Source: Chamaea fasciata (Eukaryota > Chordata > Aves > Passeriformes > Sylviidae). From it: a stretch of DNA of 64,000 nucleotides. A program made the translations under genes and the position numbers. The notes below the pieces were generated by a model. It made no database searches. It worked only from the letters and a program-made list of their open reading frames with translations, and was not told the DNA's origin. Below are positions 1 through 12,690 of this stretch, piece by piece; within the stretch, counting starts at the first letter, position 1; every line of letters starts with the position of its first letter. Where the stretch lies: assembly GCA_029207755.1 (NCBI GenBank), contig JARCOQ010000002.1, forward strand, positions 1,736,001-1,800,000, in the 5' to 3' direction.

Positions 1-3000
1 ATATGGAAAGCAGATCTAAAATCCTTTAAAATTTGGGAACGAGGTGACAGGCAGCAGCTGAACACAAGCCAGGAAGATTGGTCAGCACACCTGACAATGC
101 CTTATTCACCAACAGCCTGCTGGATTTAGCTGTCCACATCCAAAAAACCTGAAACTTTTCATTCATTTAAAAGATTATTTTTTTAACTTCATCAGTCCTT
201 GGTGCTGGCAATACTGTGGCATCCAGAATGCAAACCCACATGGCATTTACACAGTTTCTGCCCTGCCACCCAGTCTTTGCAAACAAGAGGATGCTTTAAG
301 AGTCTCAAAATAATCCAGGCAACAAAACAGGCAGGTATGTGATCCCTGCTTCGCAGACAATCTCAAGACTTACACATTGTAGGTTTAAGCAAAGAGATCT
401 TGATACAAAATACCATCTATTGTCATATACCTATTTATCTATGAACCTGAACCTCCCCCAGCACAGCTTGAGGCTGTTTCCTCTTGTCCCATTGAGAGTG
501 AGAGAAATTTTAAAATTAACCTCAGAAATAAAACCCCCTCACTGGTTAAATGTCTCTATTTCCCTCAGATGTCTTCATAGATACAAGAAAGGCAAATGCA
601 GGAAAGGTTGTTGGTAATTTTGGTTCATTAAACTTCTGCCAAGAGTTTAGAATGTCAGGTACCAGGACATTTGTTTCTGTTGCCTCGGTGGCAGTGCATG
701 ACACAGCTGGCTGAGTGACAGTTCCGGCAAGACTGAAAATTCAGGCTCCCTCTGGGTTCCAAATCCTCGAACGACTCATCCTGCTATGCCATACCCCTGG
801 GTGTGATAATGTGGGCAGTCTGGAAGAGCCAGGTTTGCTCACTGAGAAGCAGAGCGGCACTGAGCAGTGTGAGGACTCCGCGTGTGTTCAGACAAGACTT
901 AGAAAAACACTTGGCTACCAAAGTGAAATGCAATCCCGCTGCCTCCACATCAGCATGAACACATGTTGTACAAGGGTGACAGAAATTGCTAAATAAACTC
1001 TGAAGCAGCTTCACTGTTTAGAATGAATAGAATCCAGCAAAAGGAGTGTTTGGTACAGCTCCCAAACAAAATCTCCCACTTGCCAGAAAGTGCCCCTGAG
1101 TTGGTTTGGTTTGCTGCGTCCAAATGTCACAAGTGCATTTGCCTGCCTGGGCTCAGAGCTTCTTTTCAAACTCTGTCTATTGAGGGCATCAAACATCCTG
1201 CACCTCATCACCCAAGGTGGCAAACTGGGCTGGGCAACAATCAGGAAATGATCTTACTCTTTTTGAAAACTGTCTTTGCAAAGATGCAATTGGAAATGGT
1301 GCTGCCAAGGCTCAAAGGAATGATAGTGATATCCACGTAAAGATCAGATTTTTAAGAGAATGAATCAGAGACTGTAATTCTATAAATCAGAGACTATATT
1401 GAGAAAAATTCCAGACTATATCCTGTGGGGCAACAAACTTCCATGTTTACACCTTGGCAAGTATAACCCATAGTAAGAGGTAAACAGGGGAATACAGAAA
1501 TATAGAAAATGGAGGAAAAGGCACTGACTCTCTCTGACTTCTGTACCTTGGAGAATTTTCATTATAGATGGCACCACCACTGCAGTAGCTCAAGGAAATA
1601 ACTTTTTAAAAACCCTCAGATTGTATTCCAAGATCAACTGCAATTTTTGTGGGTATTTCCAGTGATGTCTTTGTAGATATTTTCATTGTGTCCTTGGTCC
1701 CATCCAAACTAGATTATCTGACACATATCATATGCTCGAAGAGTTTGAGTGCCTCACAATTTTGTATCATTTTCAAGATCTAGACTGCTCTCAGATTTAG
1801 GCTTCTAAAACAAATTCTGTCTTTTAATGCAGCTTTGTAACTCAGCCAGCATCAGTAATTCTTTGTGTGTATAATTGTATATGACATACAGACATCTTAA
1901 CACGCTAAAAACTGAAGATGTGGACAATTTGAAGCAACAAAATCACCAACATTTCCACAGCCTTACTCCCTTTGCTTCTGCCTGGAAATTCTAAAGCACA
2001 CTAGCAAACTAATATTAAAGAATAAATTTTCCTGTTTACTTCTGATGAAAAATACAGAACGTGGAGTGCTGAGCTAAAAGTCTCCAGCACAGACCAGACT
2101 AAAACATCCTTTGATTATCAGTTGAGATCACTTAAATACTTGAAGTTTCTAGAAGTACTGATCACCAACCTTTCCTAAAATCATCAGGATAACATTTAGA
2201 AGAAGATACTCTTGCGTTGTTTTGGTTCTACTACTAATGCTGCTCCTCAGCCTTACCTCCAAGGGAGTTTGCAAAGGTAAACCGCGGCACAAGTGGAGGC
2301 AAGGCCAGGGATTGCCTTGCAGGGCTGCCCTGCAGCACAGCTGGCAGCTTTTCTGCTCAGCCCTGTGATGTGGTTGCTCCTTCCTCTCCCAAGCACCAGA
2401 TTCCTGCCCCTGCAACGTGCCAAAACAAACAGCTGGGGTTTAAAAGGAATCCTTCTGTGAGAGTGCTGCATCAGATCTGAGCTGCTGGGGAGGAGGTCAG
2501 AGTCACGCAGGGGGCACGGGGCAGAGAAGGAAAGAAACTATGGCAAGAATGATTTTTATTCCCCTCCCTCTCTGGATATATTTTTGTAGCGAATTGGTAT
2601 TTATTATATGTTCATGTTGTATGCAATGTGAGATGCTGTGGCGAGAAAGCCAATCAGAAAGGGACAAACCCCGAGAGAGGAACGAGTGGTCCAGAATGCA
2701 GAAGAATTGCAAATTGGGAGAAAAACCACAGAAATGTTTAAGGACAGAAATGTAAATCCATTACAGCCAAGCTCAAGTGCCAAAATAGGACAAATGAGGC
2801 CAAAAATACCAGAAGAACCCAGACTTTTATGTATTTTGGCAATTCTGCCTCTCACCTGGCTCTAATTGGAAAATGTAAATGAATATGAATTTAATAATAA
2901 AAAAGAGAAGCAAACATTGCAGTAGAATTCCCCCACAAAAGATTCATTTCATGCTTGGGGTAGAAAACACAGTTCAGGTGAATCAGAAATTATCCAGCTG

Positions 3001-3223
3001 TCACAAAATTTTGACCATGATGTTGATATCCAAATTCAAAACTCCCCTGAACTGCTGCCTAATCTCCAGCTGTACTCCAATTGTAGAATTTTAGACACCT
3101 GGCAGCAGAGAAAAGTAACAAGGACAAAGTATTTCCCCTCTTGATGCTAAATATTTGAAATCATGCAATGGCTTCCTGTCACTCGTAACATTAAATGTTT
3201 TGCATTGGATTAATTGATAATTA

Positions 3224-3245
3224 ATAATTGCATTATTGCAATTAT
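3224..3245. repeat. short AT-rich inverted repeat
   Basis: The arm ATAATTGCA (3224-3232) is followed by a 4-nt spacer TTAT and the exact reverse complement TGCAATTAT (3237-3245). The surrounding DNA is rich in TAAT/ATTA words. It could be a cruciform-prone sequence, a chance palindrome or a binding site for a dimeric homeodomain protein. Nothing else supports a function. Confidence 0.6.
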
Positions 3246-4008
3246 CATAATTTATCAGTACTGTGCAGCTGAAACACAGTTAAGCCACAAGTAATTTCTA
3301 TTTTTCTTTTTTTGGCTCCTTTTTAATACCGCTGTTTGGGTTTTTTTAATTAATTTTTCTCATCTGGTTTCAGGCCAGAGATATTTTATTTCACTATGCA
3401 GAAGACAGAGAAGTCAGCTGAGTTGTGCCAGAAAGCTGGAAGACCTTAACTGCCTGGCAATACAGGAAAACAAAAATATAAATCAGGTTTATCACTTGGA
3501 ATTTTCATTATCATCACACAGAGTTCGATAGGCAAATTACTGCTGCATAGAAGAAATAAGTCTGAGGGGTTTTTCCTATGTTTCAAGCCAAGAAATTCTA
3601 AATTTCCTCTTCATGCACCTTTAATTCTTTCAGTCATTCTTCTACAAATGCATTATTTTCCCAGACATATTAGTACTACTCAGGTTCTAGCCTATTTGAT
3701 TTGTTGCCATAGTTTTGCCTAGAAATATTTTCCTTATCTATTTTTCATTTATATTTTTTTTCCATTTCTGTTTTCACTCCTTTCTGGTCTCTCTGCTCTG
3801 CTACGCCACTAACATCTCCCTGCTTAAACAATTCCCCCTTTCTGTCCTTTGGGCAGAGCCCTTAACACAACTGTACGCTTCTCCATTTGGGGCAAGGAAG
3901 GGAATTCTCTTTGCTACTTAGAACACATCAACTTATTAAAGATTTCCAGGGAAAATTCCCCACAGAAGCTATGTTTTCATCTGTGTATCTCCCCTTTTCT
4001 TTTTTCAA

Positions 4009-4023
4009 TTTTTTTTTTTTTTT
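4009..4023. repeat. poly-T run
   Basis: An uninterrupted T run of about 15 bases follows a pyrimidine-rich stretch ('ccccttttctttttt'). No element boundary or target-site duplication was seen, so it is treated as a simple homopolymer rather than the tail of a retrotransposed copy. Confidence 0.7.
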
Positions 4024-4504
4024 GGTAGAAGTTTATATTTGAGTGAGCCACAAGTAATATCCTGAACAAAATAATGCTCCTGATGTCTGTTTCCTACCCA
4101 GCAGCTATGCAAACAATCACGGTCCATTTGCAATTCATGGGTGATGTCTGCAGAGTCAGGTATTTAAATGAGTCTTTAGGCATTTAAATGCCTTTCCGAG
4201 GTCCCCCAAAATTCCGGAGGTGGAGGAATGGTGTCCAAATTGCCACAAAGAGGAGGGAGGGTTTAAAAGAACGCATTAGTGGGAAGGAAGAGTTTCCTGC
4301 TGTGGCCAGGATGACCAGATTCCCCCAGCCATCCCTCTGCATGTTCTGTGACTTTTGGGGCTCCTTGTCACCACTTGTGACCCAGCAGCTGCTGCATTCA
4401 GACACCAAACAGCCCAAAGATCCCTGCTACTCCTCAGGGGCTGCACGTCCACCCCTCCTGATCCCTTCCATGTCCTGCTTTGAGTGCATTTACTCAGGAT
4501 CAGA

Positions 4505-4660
4505 ATTACAGAACATCCTGGGCTGGGAGGGATATCACCGCAGCACGCCACAAGAATCACCGCGTCCCTCAGAGCATTGTCCAAAACTCAACAAGTTCAG
4601 TGATGACAATTCCAGCAGCTCCTCTTTAATTGCACTTCTCAAATGGTTTTGTTGGTTTTT
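4505..4660 (-). mobile_element. decayed CR1-like LINE fragment
   Basis: The plus strand reads 'acagaacatcctgggctggg', then 'gcagcacgccacaagaatca', then 'cgcgtccctcagagc', and later 'gatgacaattccagcag'. The word order follows recalled avian CR1 consensus read in antisense (AGAATCxCxGGxTGGxAxGGAC, then CAGCACTGCCAAG, then CATGTCCCTCAG, then GATGGTGACTCCACCA). Similarity is patchy and several substitutions and gaps are needed. If this is CR1, the copy is old and truncated, and lies in minus orientation. The boundaries are approximate. The long open frame that crosses it (about 4188-4688) is best seen as incidental. Confidence 0.4.
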
Positions 4661-4689
4661 TAATCCCCCAGCCTCTGGCAACGTTTAAA

Positions 4690-7600
4690 AAGATAACTAT
4701 TCACATACACTTGTCTCCGTGGGCAACCTCCCTGGCAAGCAAAGGAGCTCATGAATGTATCTTGGAGATGCGGCTGCGCGCTTTGATTTCTGGTTTTTTC
4801 TAGGAACTCCACAAAGCTCTCCAACTCATCCTTTCACCCAAATTATTTTGTCAGAGGTACTGAGCCCAGCCATGCGTTGGTTCCTGTCAATGCCACCTGT
4901 TCCCCAAGCCAAACCCAGTGACCCTTTGCAGTCCTCGCCGCTAATCCTAAACTCTCTGCTCCCTGGCATGGATTTTACATGGAAATCACAGGAGCCCTTC
5001 AGCAGGCACCCTGAAACCAGCCCGTTGCTTCACAGTCCCTCCACAGCTGTGCTTGGCATCCTGTCATAAAAATCTTCACTCCAGATCTCAGACAGATTGC
5101 AGAAGATTCAAGGGATAAAGGCAATTTAAAATTGGAAGTTGGCCAATGAAAAAAAAACAAAACAAAACCTATTTGTTTCACTGGCCTGATGGATGAACAT
5201 TCATTTATTTAAGAGCAAGCTGAAATAGGTCCCTGAAGGATGATCTAACAAACCTTTAAAAGTGTCACCTTGCAGTCAGCTTGCTTTATTGTCAGGAAGG
5301 CAATGATGGGACACAGAGCAGAATGTTAACAGCCAGCACGACGATTTAAACATCCATTTAAGAGAGGTTTAACTGGTGCTTGCCACCACTTCTGCATGGC
5401 TGATATGTGCTATTTCTTGCGTTTTTATGAGGTTACACAACACCAAGTTACTGTGGTTTGCTTAATGCTGGTACAAAACACAGCTTAGGAGGATGCAGCA
5501 GAAAATCTGTTTGGCAGATGTTTGATCTTGCTTCTCCTTGCTAGCCTGGGTTTTCATGCATGAGTGGAGGGAGATGGTGGTTTCGGAGATTCCTCTGCTG
5601 CTGATCACGTTTACTGCAAATTACAGGGCAATAATTCCACCAGAGCTTTCTATCAAGGACAAATTACGATGAGAGATGCCATAATTAAAACTCTCGTCTG
5701 ACTAGTTGTAGGTGAAGCTACTGACTTCTCTTCTTTTTAAGGTCACCTACCACCACCCAACCTTCACGAAAAGAATTTTGCCAGACCATTTGAAAAGGGG
5801 CTTCCAAAGCATGTTTCCAAATGCCTTGGAATTCAAACCACATAATTCGAATATTTCTGAGACCTTTGTCAAAGATACATATTCTGCTAGCCACTGATAA
5901 TGTCCACATCGTGGCAAAGACAGGTTTTTAAATGTTTGTCCATGCTTAGGAAAAATTTCTTAGACCTGCTGGTCCATATTGTGTCTGGGCACTGAACCAT
6001 CACTGAAGCTGAGACTCATTTCTGTTGCTGAAACAGAAATTCACAATATTTCATCATGTGTTATTCGTGCAAACACGATTTGAAGTTTCTATGGGCAATT
6101 GTTTCAATGCCCTGATCCTGCAGCAGTCCTGCACACCTCAGCCCTGCTTTGGCCAGGGAAACAAAACCCTCACTTCAGGAAACACCAGACTGCAAAGACA
6201 GATGAAAAGGCTCTGTGGGTGTCACACAAACCAACCCCTAACAGATCAGCTCAAAGTCAGGTTAATATCCCACTGAACTCAGGGAGCCTCGTTGTATTTT
6301 AATGGTTAGATGTTAAACTTCAGGAGGCCACCTCTACTACTGTGCTACTGGCACTAGTCAAAAATTAATCCTTGGACTTTTTAGCAAAATAATGGGTCGG
6401 ATTTTCAAATTTTAATATTAAACCTGTTGGAACTGGTTCTGAGAGTTTGAATGGTAAAATTGTTCTCATCCAATCAAGAAATAGAAGCAGCAACAAGTGA
6501 TTCATACCCAATTAAACTTTCTGAGGGTCCCAATTGACCAAAATATATTTTCACTAAGTATTTAACAAAGAATTTCGAGTCTTTAAGAGTTTACAGACTG
6601 CAGAAACCTAGTTCTCCACAAATTGGCCTTTGCAGTCAAAAGCAGGGCTGAAACATCTCTTAAAATTATGAGGCAATTTTCCTAATACTTCCAGTTCTTC
6701 TGTATCTAAATGCAGTCAGATACTACAGCATTTAGCAGTATCTAAATACATACTTCAGCCAATACATATTACAGCTCCAATTCATATTATTTTATGTGTA
6801 TACATAGTCAGAATATTTTCTTTTAGTTATTAACACCATTGTTTAAACAGCGTCTTCGCTGCATCCCCACAGCTGAGTTACTGGCAAGAACAAGTTACAA
6901 ACACCGTGGAAGCTCCCGAATGCTGAGCTGCATTTTGGCTGCATGCATCCATTTTTAAACGTGCATCTCAAACCACCACCAACTCAAACTGTATTTAATG
7001 TGAGAATTCTTACCACACTAACCAAAAATAAGGGGAAATTGAGGGCCAAAGTTTTCTCCTCGGACCAGCAGAACAGAAAGAAGACCAGTGTGTTCCTTCC
7101 TTCGTTTGATCTCTAAATGTAAGCTCTGTACGCACTCAGATCTGGCCAAAACAGGTTATTCCTGGTTTCTGCTTTTGCTGCAGCTACACCCCTACCTCCA
7201 CACACACTCACTGGATGCAGGGAGAGATGGTAAAACGTTAATAATTTCAGTTACATTTAGGTTTTTCTTCTCCTGGGACAGCTGTCAGTGTTTGGCGAGA
7301 GCAGCACTCACCACTCCGACATTTCAAACTACCTCTCTTTGTCCACAGCAATTGTCAAGAACGAAGATAAAGCAGCAGAAGATGCTTTATTCCCACAGAG
7401 GCAGTACCGTGTCAATTTGAGGTCAAACACCAAGTTAGAGGCGTTGCATTAAAATTTAACCTCTGCTTCTCAACTGTCTCACGTGAGCACGCCGGCGAGT
7501 CACGCACATCACCCTGGGAGTGACTTGGAGACACTCAAACCACTGACCTGTAACCTGGGAATGACTTTGCTGGTAAAACATTGCCTGTCCTGGTTAAAAA

Positions 7601-8770
7601 ACCCCCCAGGGCACAGCGTCTGAGGGCAGGCAGGAGGGGAATGGTAATGTCATTTTCAGAGCTGTCAGATGAGGGGCTGCAACCCTCTCAGCTTTGAGCA
7701 TAAAGCGCAAAATGTGCAGAAATAACAGAGGATGGTCAGAGGTGCTGCAGCCAATAACCCCAGTGCAAACAGCTCTTCCCTGGCAGGATTCCAGAGATCA
7801 AGGGTGTTGTGGCCCAGCTAGACATGAACCTGCCTATCTGCTCTTTTAGCTCTACACCAGAGGAGCAGTGTTCTGTAATTTCGCTGTGAACCCCAGACCA
7901 CAGTCTGGGCTGCAGATGCCATCCTGATATTCCATACTTCTTTTTCAAGGCCAAAAAACTCAGCAGTTTGTGGGAAAACACTTGTATTTGTCAGACTACA
8001 AGAGAACACTTGGAACTTGTACATCTTCTTCTTCTGTCTCCTCTCTTTCTGGTTGATTGACAACTCAGCCAATACAATTTATATATATATTAATAATTCA
8101 ACTTATATTTCTTTTCAGTGAAAACTGAGAGTTCAAGTCCATGTTTAATACTCCTGATTGTGACTCAAACTAGGTAATTAAATGTCTACAATTAGTCTTT
8201 TGCACACATTTGTTTCCTGGTGCCACCTGGGGAATTGCTGCAGTCATTCCCACAGCCATTCTCAAGAAATAAACAGGTCTGGCTGCATCACACGTATAAA
8301 CATGAGTCTTGCACAATGTTTTATGATATCAGTATTTTAAAATATTTCTAAGAACATGACATAACAATTTTTTTGGGGAAAAAAACCCCACTGCTGTTTG
8401 CATCAGCAGTGCAATTTTCATGACTCCTGCCAGGCAGCCAAGTGCAGCAGCAGCCCATGAAGTATTTGCTAGTTCTCTAAAAATTTGCTCCAACTTCTGC
8501 CCCACTGACTTCTAAACAGAAAGGAACTGTATTACCTGCTGTAAGTATTAGTAGAGCAGCTATAACTTCCCACATTTCCTTCTCTCTATTAAAATTTGTA
8601 CACTTTCCATGTGAGTTTCCATACGGTTTATTTTCGCATTTGCCCACGGGCCTATTCTGCTTCTCTCTAAACCTAGGAAATATCAGCTAAAAGAAAATAC
8701 TACAACATGTTGCGAGCAGAAAATCGAGTATGTGGGTTAATACAGTCATTTCTCGGGGGGGGGAAAAAAG
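4690..8770. other. non-coding stretch, no recognisable gene
   Basis: No credible exon was seen. It contains an A-rich, C-interrupted run at about 5149-5168, a TA-rich stretch near 8078-8093, and a nine-base G run followed by A at 8755-8767. The open frames here lack conserved-looking motifs. Confidence 0.65.
8755..8767. repeat. G9 homopolymer followed by A run
   Basis: Nine G bases are followed immediately by a run of A. Such runs are prone to length error in sequencing. It lies just upstream of the TATA-like boxes at 8784 and 8817. Confidence 0.7.
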
Positions 8771-8783
8771 GAAGAAAATGGAC

Positions 8784-8823
8784 TATAAAGTCTACAAAGT
8801 CTCAGAAATGTGACTTTATAAAG
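8784..8823 (+). promoter_or_regulatory. two TATA-like boxes upstream of a small ORF
   Basis: TATAAAG occurs at 8784-8790 and again at 8817-8823, each preceded by GAC or GACT-type text. The upstream copy would place a start site near 8814, giving a leader of roughly 34 nt before the ATG at 8848. The downstream copy sits too close to the ATG for a normal leader. TATAAAG is common by chance in AT-leaning DNA, and no initiator or CpG-rich context supports a promoter. Confidence 0.15.
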
Positions 8824-8847
8824 CAGAGGACAGTTTGAAGGCAGCTG

Positions 8848-9030
8848 ATGGGTTGCTGCAGCTCACAAGCAACTCCCGTGATCAGACTCACGCCGGCACC
8901 GAACGCTGAAAATCAGTTTGGCAGAAATCAGCCTGAGAAAACACTAAAGTTTCAAGCACCCCTTGGTCCTGTAAAAGCCCCTCCCGTTAAACATCAGTGC
9001 ACTGAGGTGGTGGAACAAGGAGAAGAATGA
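8848..9030 (+). CDS. candidate 60-aa protein with MGCCSS N-terminus, unassigned
   Basis: The frame starts at a true ATG and ends with TGA at 9028-9030, just before a GT microsatellite. The first residues MGCCSS fit the consensus for N-myristoylation (Gly2, Ser6) with palmitoylatable Cys3 and Cys4, as in many small membrane-anchored adaptors. The rest is Pro/Lys/Gln-rich (for example TLKFQAPLGPVKAPP), with no hydrophobic segment or known fold. The Kozak context is moderate: G at +4, but no purine at -3. No splice sites or AATAAA were seen close by, and no family was recognised. A 60-codon frame arises readily by chance in 64 kb, so only the N-terminal motif sets it apart. It could equally be a first coding exon read past its donor, or no gene. 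Confidence 0.2.
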   Translation: MGCCSSQATPVIRLTPAPNAENQFGRNQPEKTLKFQAPLGPVKAPPVKHQCTEVVEQGEE

Positions 9031-9034
9031 CAAA

Positions 9035-9055
9035 GTGTGTGTGTGTGTGTGTGTG
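9035..9055. repeat. (GT)n microsatellite
   Basis: About ten GT units begin five bases after the stop codon of the small frame at 8848-9030. It is a simple dinucleotide repeat and likely polymorphic in length. Confidence 0.95.
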
Positions 9056-10770
9056 GGAGCTGTTTGTTTATCAGCTCCGCTTTCTTTAGAAACCAATCTC
9101 CAGAAAGACTTCCCTGCAATCCCTTTGAAAACGTGAGATAGTGGCTCTCTCTGACTCCAGCCACGTTCCTGGGGGAATTCTGTGCTTCCAGCAGCAGATC
9201 CTGGCCCACAAAAGCATCACCAGCTTTCGAGATCGTGAGCGATGACACAAACCCCACCAGCGACTGTGAGGTTCCCTGGGGAAAAATGAGCGCTTTGCTA
9301 CTTTATTTCCCTAATTAAACCCGAAATGTCCCTGTCCCGGCTGCTGGCTGGGCTGCCAAGATCCAGGGCTCTTCTTTTGTGTGTCGCTGACCTGCCATTG
9401 CTGTCAGCTGCCTCAATTAGCCTGCCAAAAAAGTCATAGGGCAGGGGGGACCCTGCCAGACACGCAGCGTCCTTCCACCCCTCTGTTCGCTGCCTGGGAC
9501 AGGAGAAAAACAATCATTTAACTCTTTTATGTGTCCCCCTCCTTTCCTCTCTTACGAGCACTCTGCGTGGCAATAATCTCCCACTTTTTGTTCCTTTTTT
9601 TTTCCTTCTAGACACGATTTTTTCACGAGGTGCGACACCAGACTGGCAGAATTTCCAGCAAGAAAGGCAGGTTTTATTGTTTTCCTACAAAACCGAGCTC
9701 CAGCACCCACAGCACAACCAACCAACCAAACCCAATACCCTGGGAAGGACCACGTTTGACATGAGCAGAAGTTCCTATCAATATATTCCCTATAATCATT
9801 TTCCTTTTGCACATGAATCACTCAAATCTCTACAGTCTCAAGAAAGGCTGAACTTTTGGAGAAAATCTCCATCTCCTAAACAGACACAGTTACATAAAGA
9901 TCTCTTAATCATCTAACACAGATTTTGGAAGGATTACCTGAGTTGTCCAATAAAAAAGGATCTGATTCAAAAGGTAATCAAGGTTTGGTTATATTGTGGA
10001 ATTTCTGTTTGGTACCTTTAGTAAACCCGTTCAATAATGCTTGGTCTGGGGATATGAAACTAAAAACGCCTTCCTTTGATGGCACTGATTTCTGAAAAAT
10101 GTATAATTCAAGTAAAAACCGCTCCTTTTTTTAACAGACATTCTAGCCTAGTAAACACAACTGTAGCTTTTGATGAACAAAGAAAAAGAATAGTGAAAGA
10201 AAAAGTGGAATAAAGAATTTTAATCCTTGACTTGCGCAGATATCCTACATTTGGCAGGCAGCGTTAGGCTCCAGCCAAGTTTTGATGACTGAGAAGGATC
10301 TCTGTGTGAGTTTCAGTGGTGAGAGGACTTAAGTCCTATAAATCCCCTGGATACTGACAGAAAAGAAAATGATCCAGGCTTGCTAAAGGGGATTGGAATG
10401 GGAAAATCTGAAATATCAGAAATTGAGATAAATACTGGTAAAATCAATTGCCATCTCCTTGCCAAAAGCACAAATGACATGTTCTGTCTTTAGTCTTTCG
10501 AGCAAGGAGGGAGCATCCAACATTCCTGAGCAAAATCCTTCCAACACACAGCAAGATTTCCCCGGAATTACTGAGACTGCTGATGTAAGTAGTGAATATA
10601 TCCCCCTCTTGATGGCCATTGCACCTTCCTCTGACAAAACTTCCTGACTCTTTGGGTGGGTGTCCCAGATCTGGCTGAGATAATGAATTTTCTCCTTGGT
10701 AGCTGGTCTGGTTTGAATTCAAAATGAGAATGGTGCTGATAATGATGTTGGAGTCGCTGTCAGGGTTAAA

Positions 10771-10830
10771 CCACAACACTTGTCACCTCTAAAGCTGTCA
10801 CCACAGAACTTGTCACCTCCAAACTCGCTC
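10771..10830. repeat. 30-bp tandem duplication, two copies
   Basis: Positions 10771-10800 and 10801-10830 align base for base at a 30-bp period. Both contain 'acttgtcacctc' in register, flanked by CCACA and by CAAA or TAAA. Divergence is concentrated in the last third. This looks like an old replication-slippage duplication. Confidence 0.75.
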
Positions 10831-12212
10831 CTCTCCCTTCCCCAGAGTTCTTCTCAGCAGCCCATGGCAAGGATCCCACAGAGCACACAGAAACAGGACA
10901 TTTCTGTGCTCCGGGGTTCTGCCAGGGTCCCAAATTAAGGATTTTTAACACACAACACAAGACAATGGTGCCTGTACTGGGCAGAGCTACAGCAAATTTC
11001 ATGTGACCAGCCCATTTTGTCCCCACCCCTGAGCACAGATTTCAGTGTCTCAGGTGACTTTGTCTCGTTGGTTTATTCCACTGACCTGTCATTCTGCAGT
11101 GAATTCGTTCCGAAATACTAAATTTGTGAACCAGAGTGAAAAATCATGGCAGCATTTACAGCCCAATGCCATGCCATGGGGAGTTGTTGTTTTTTTTTCT
11201 GAAACAAACCCAGCCAAAAGAAAAATTTAACGTCAGAATGCAATGTAACTTTTCCTTGTTTTCTCTCCAACTTTGACAGTGCGGAATCTTTTAGAGGAGT
11301 AGCCAAAGGGAATAAAGGGATTAAAGTCACAGCTTTCCATTGTTCCAGTTGTAACCGAAACAAAATGAGAAGTGATACAGAAAACATCCAAACTCTCTCC
11401 AGAGCAACCCCTGCTGCACCAAGGGAGCTGATGTTTATTTAAATACCAAAGGGAGGGTAACAGAATAAAATTACCTAAAGCATTTTGTTGCATGTTGACA
11501 CAATCCTAATGAACTCAATATCAACAAAACTCAAACACACATGAAGAGAAAAGCAGTTTGAGACTTTAAATAGAAGGAAAAATAAACAGCATCGATGCAA
11601 AGAAGATTAAACGAAATATTTTTAGGAGTCCAATGTATTTAACACCCCAAACAATGTTGGTTTATTTACAAATTCATTATAAATTCTAGGTATGGGGAGT
11701 GTGTTGATACATTGAGGGAACTTAAAAGGGGAAAAAAAGAGAAAAAATCCAAAGTGGTGTGACTGTATCACCCATAAAGCTGTGTCACAAACTCTAACCT
11801 TCACGGCATCATAAATCAGATTTATATTGATATTGAGTTAGGGTGATGGGAAGTAACAGGGGTGAATTAGCACGGCCAGAACGAATTAGGCAAGATGGTA
11901 ACCGAATAATGGAAAAGCAGGAACATGGAAAATATGATCCCTCCCAATAGTTAGGTAATGTATTGAAAAGCAGAGCAGATGAAATTTGTGTACATACATA
12001 CATTAAGAAACTCTCACACTTGCTGCCAGGAATCTTAATTTTGCCCAGAGCCATGGATTATTAATAAAATCGCCCAATCTAAACACAAATAAATCCATCG
12101 TGCTCAGAAGATGAAAGAACTATAAATTGCTGTAAAATACCATTTCTCTGAATTGAGCAGCATCCAAGTCAACTTTATAAGCAACAGCTGTGAAAAAAAT
12201 TTGCATGGCAAG

Positions 12213-12230
12213 AAAAAAAAAAAAAAAAAA
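12213..12230. repeat. poly-A run
   Basis: An 18-base A run follows 'ggcaag'. No AATAAA signal lies in the usual window upstream and no flanking duplication was seen, so it is not called a retroposon tail. Confidence 0.85.
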
Positions 12231-12639
12231 GAAGAATTCAGAAACAAAAGACACCACACAGTTGGGGAATGGATGTTCTGGGCTGTTGCTCTGTTGGCTG
12301 CCAGAGCAAATATTTGGTGTCAACACGGACAAATAAATATTCTATGTCTGAGTCACCACTTCAAGCAGAGAACTGCTCAATCAATGGCAATGTGTATTAA
12401 TAGGATTGCAATTCTTTCCCAGCCTTTTCAATGCATAAGCAAGAGCCTTCAGGAAAAATAAACAATAGAGGCTGTCCCTGTGCAAAATTTGAGGGGAAAG
12501 CTTTTGGGTTGCCATCAGCGTTGCTCATTTTTACTGTTTAGGTGTGCACTTCTTCAAATTTTTAAAGAGGTGCCTCTGCCTAAATTACAGTGCAAACAAA
12601 ATCAACAGCGTGGATTTTATTTAACAACAAATGTGAAAG

Positions 12640-12690
12640 ATTGAGAGAAATAGAAAAAGAGGTGGTGGGGAGGGAGAGAAAGAGAGTGGC
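12640..12690 (+). repeat. purine-rich low-complexity tract
   Basis: The plus strand is almost entirely A and G over about 50 bases, including GGTGGTGGGGAGGGAGAG, with only a few T interruptions. Such tracts can adopt triplex or partial quadruplex structure. No gene context gives it a role here. Confidence 0.55.

Larger units (their letters stand above)
1..4480. other. non-coding stretch, no recognisable gene
   Basis: All frames are broken by stops and the open frames present have no recognisable domain or splice context. The stretch is AT-rich with scattered poly-T and poly-A runs, and a small AT-rich inverted repeat lies at 3224-3245. A GC-richer patch at about 2270-2520 ('ctgcaaggcaatccc' type text on the minus strand) was checked for CR1 similarity and did not match. 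This is most simply intronic or intergenic DNA. Confidence 0.7.

Noticed and set aside
4188..4688. 166-codon open frame
   Set aside because: It starts without gene context, ends in low-complexity residues and overlaps a probable decayed CR1 copy.
8848..9030. Assignment of the MGCC frame to known acylated small proteins (smAKAP, OCC-1, BAALC, SLC44A1 first exon)
   Set aside because: Only the first few residues are shared. The remaining sequence does not resemble any of them.
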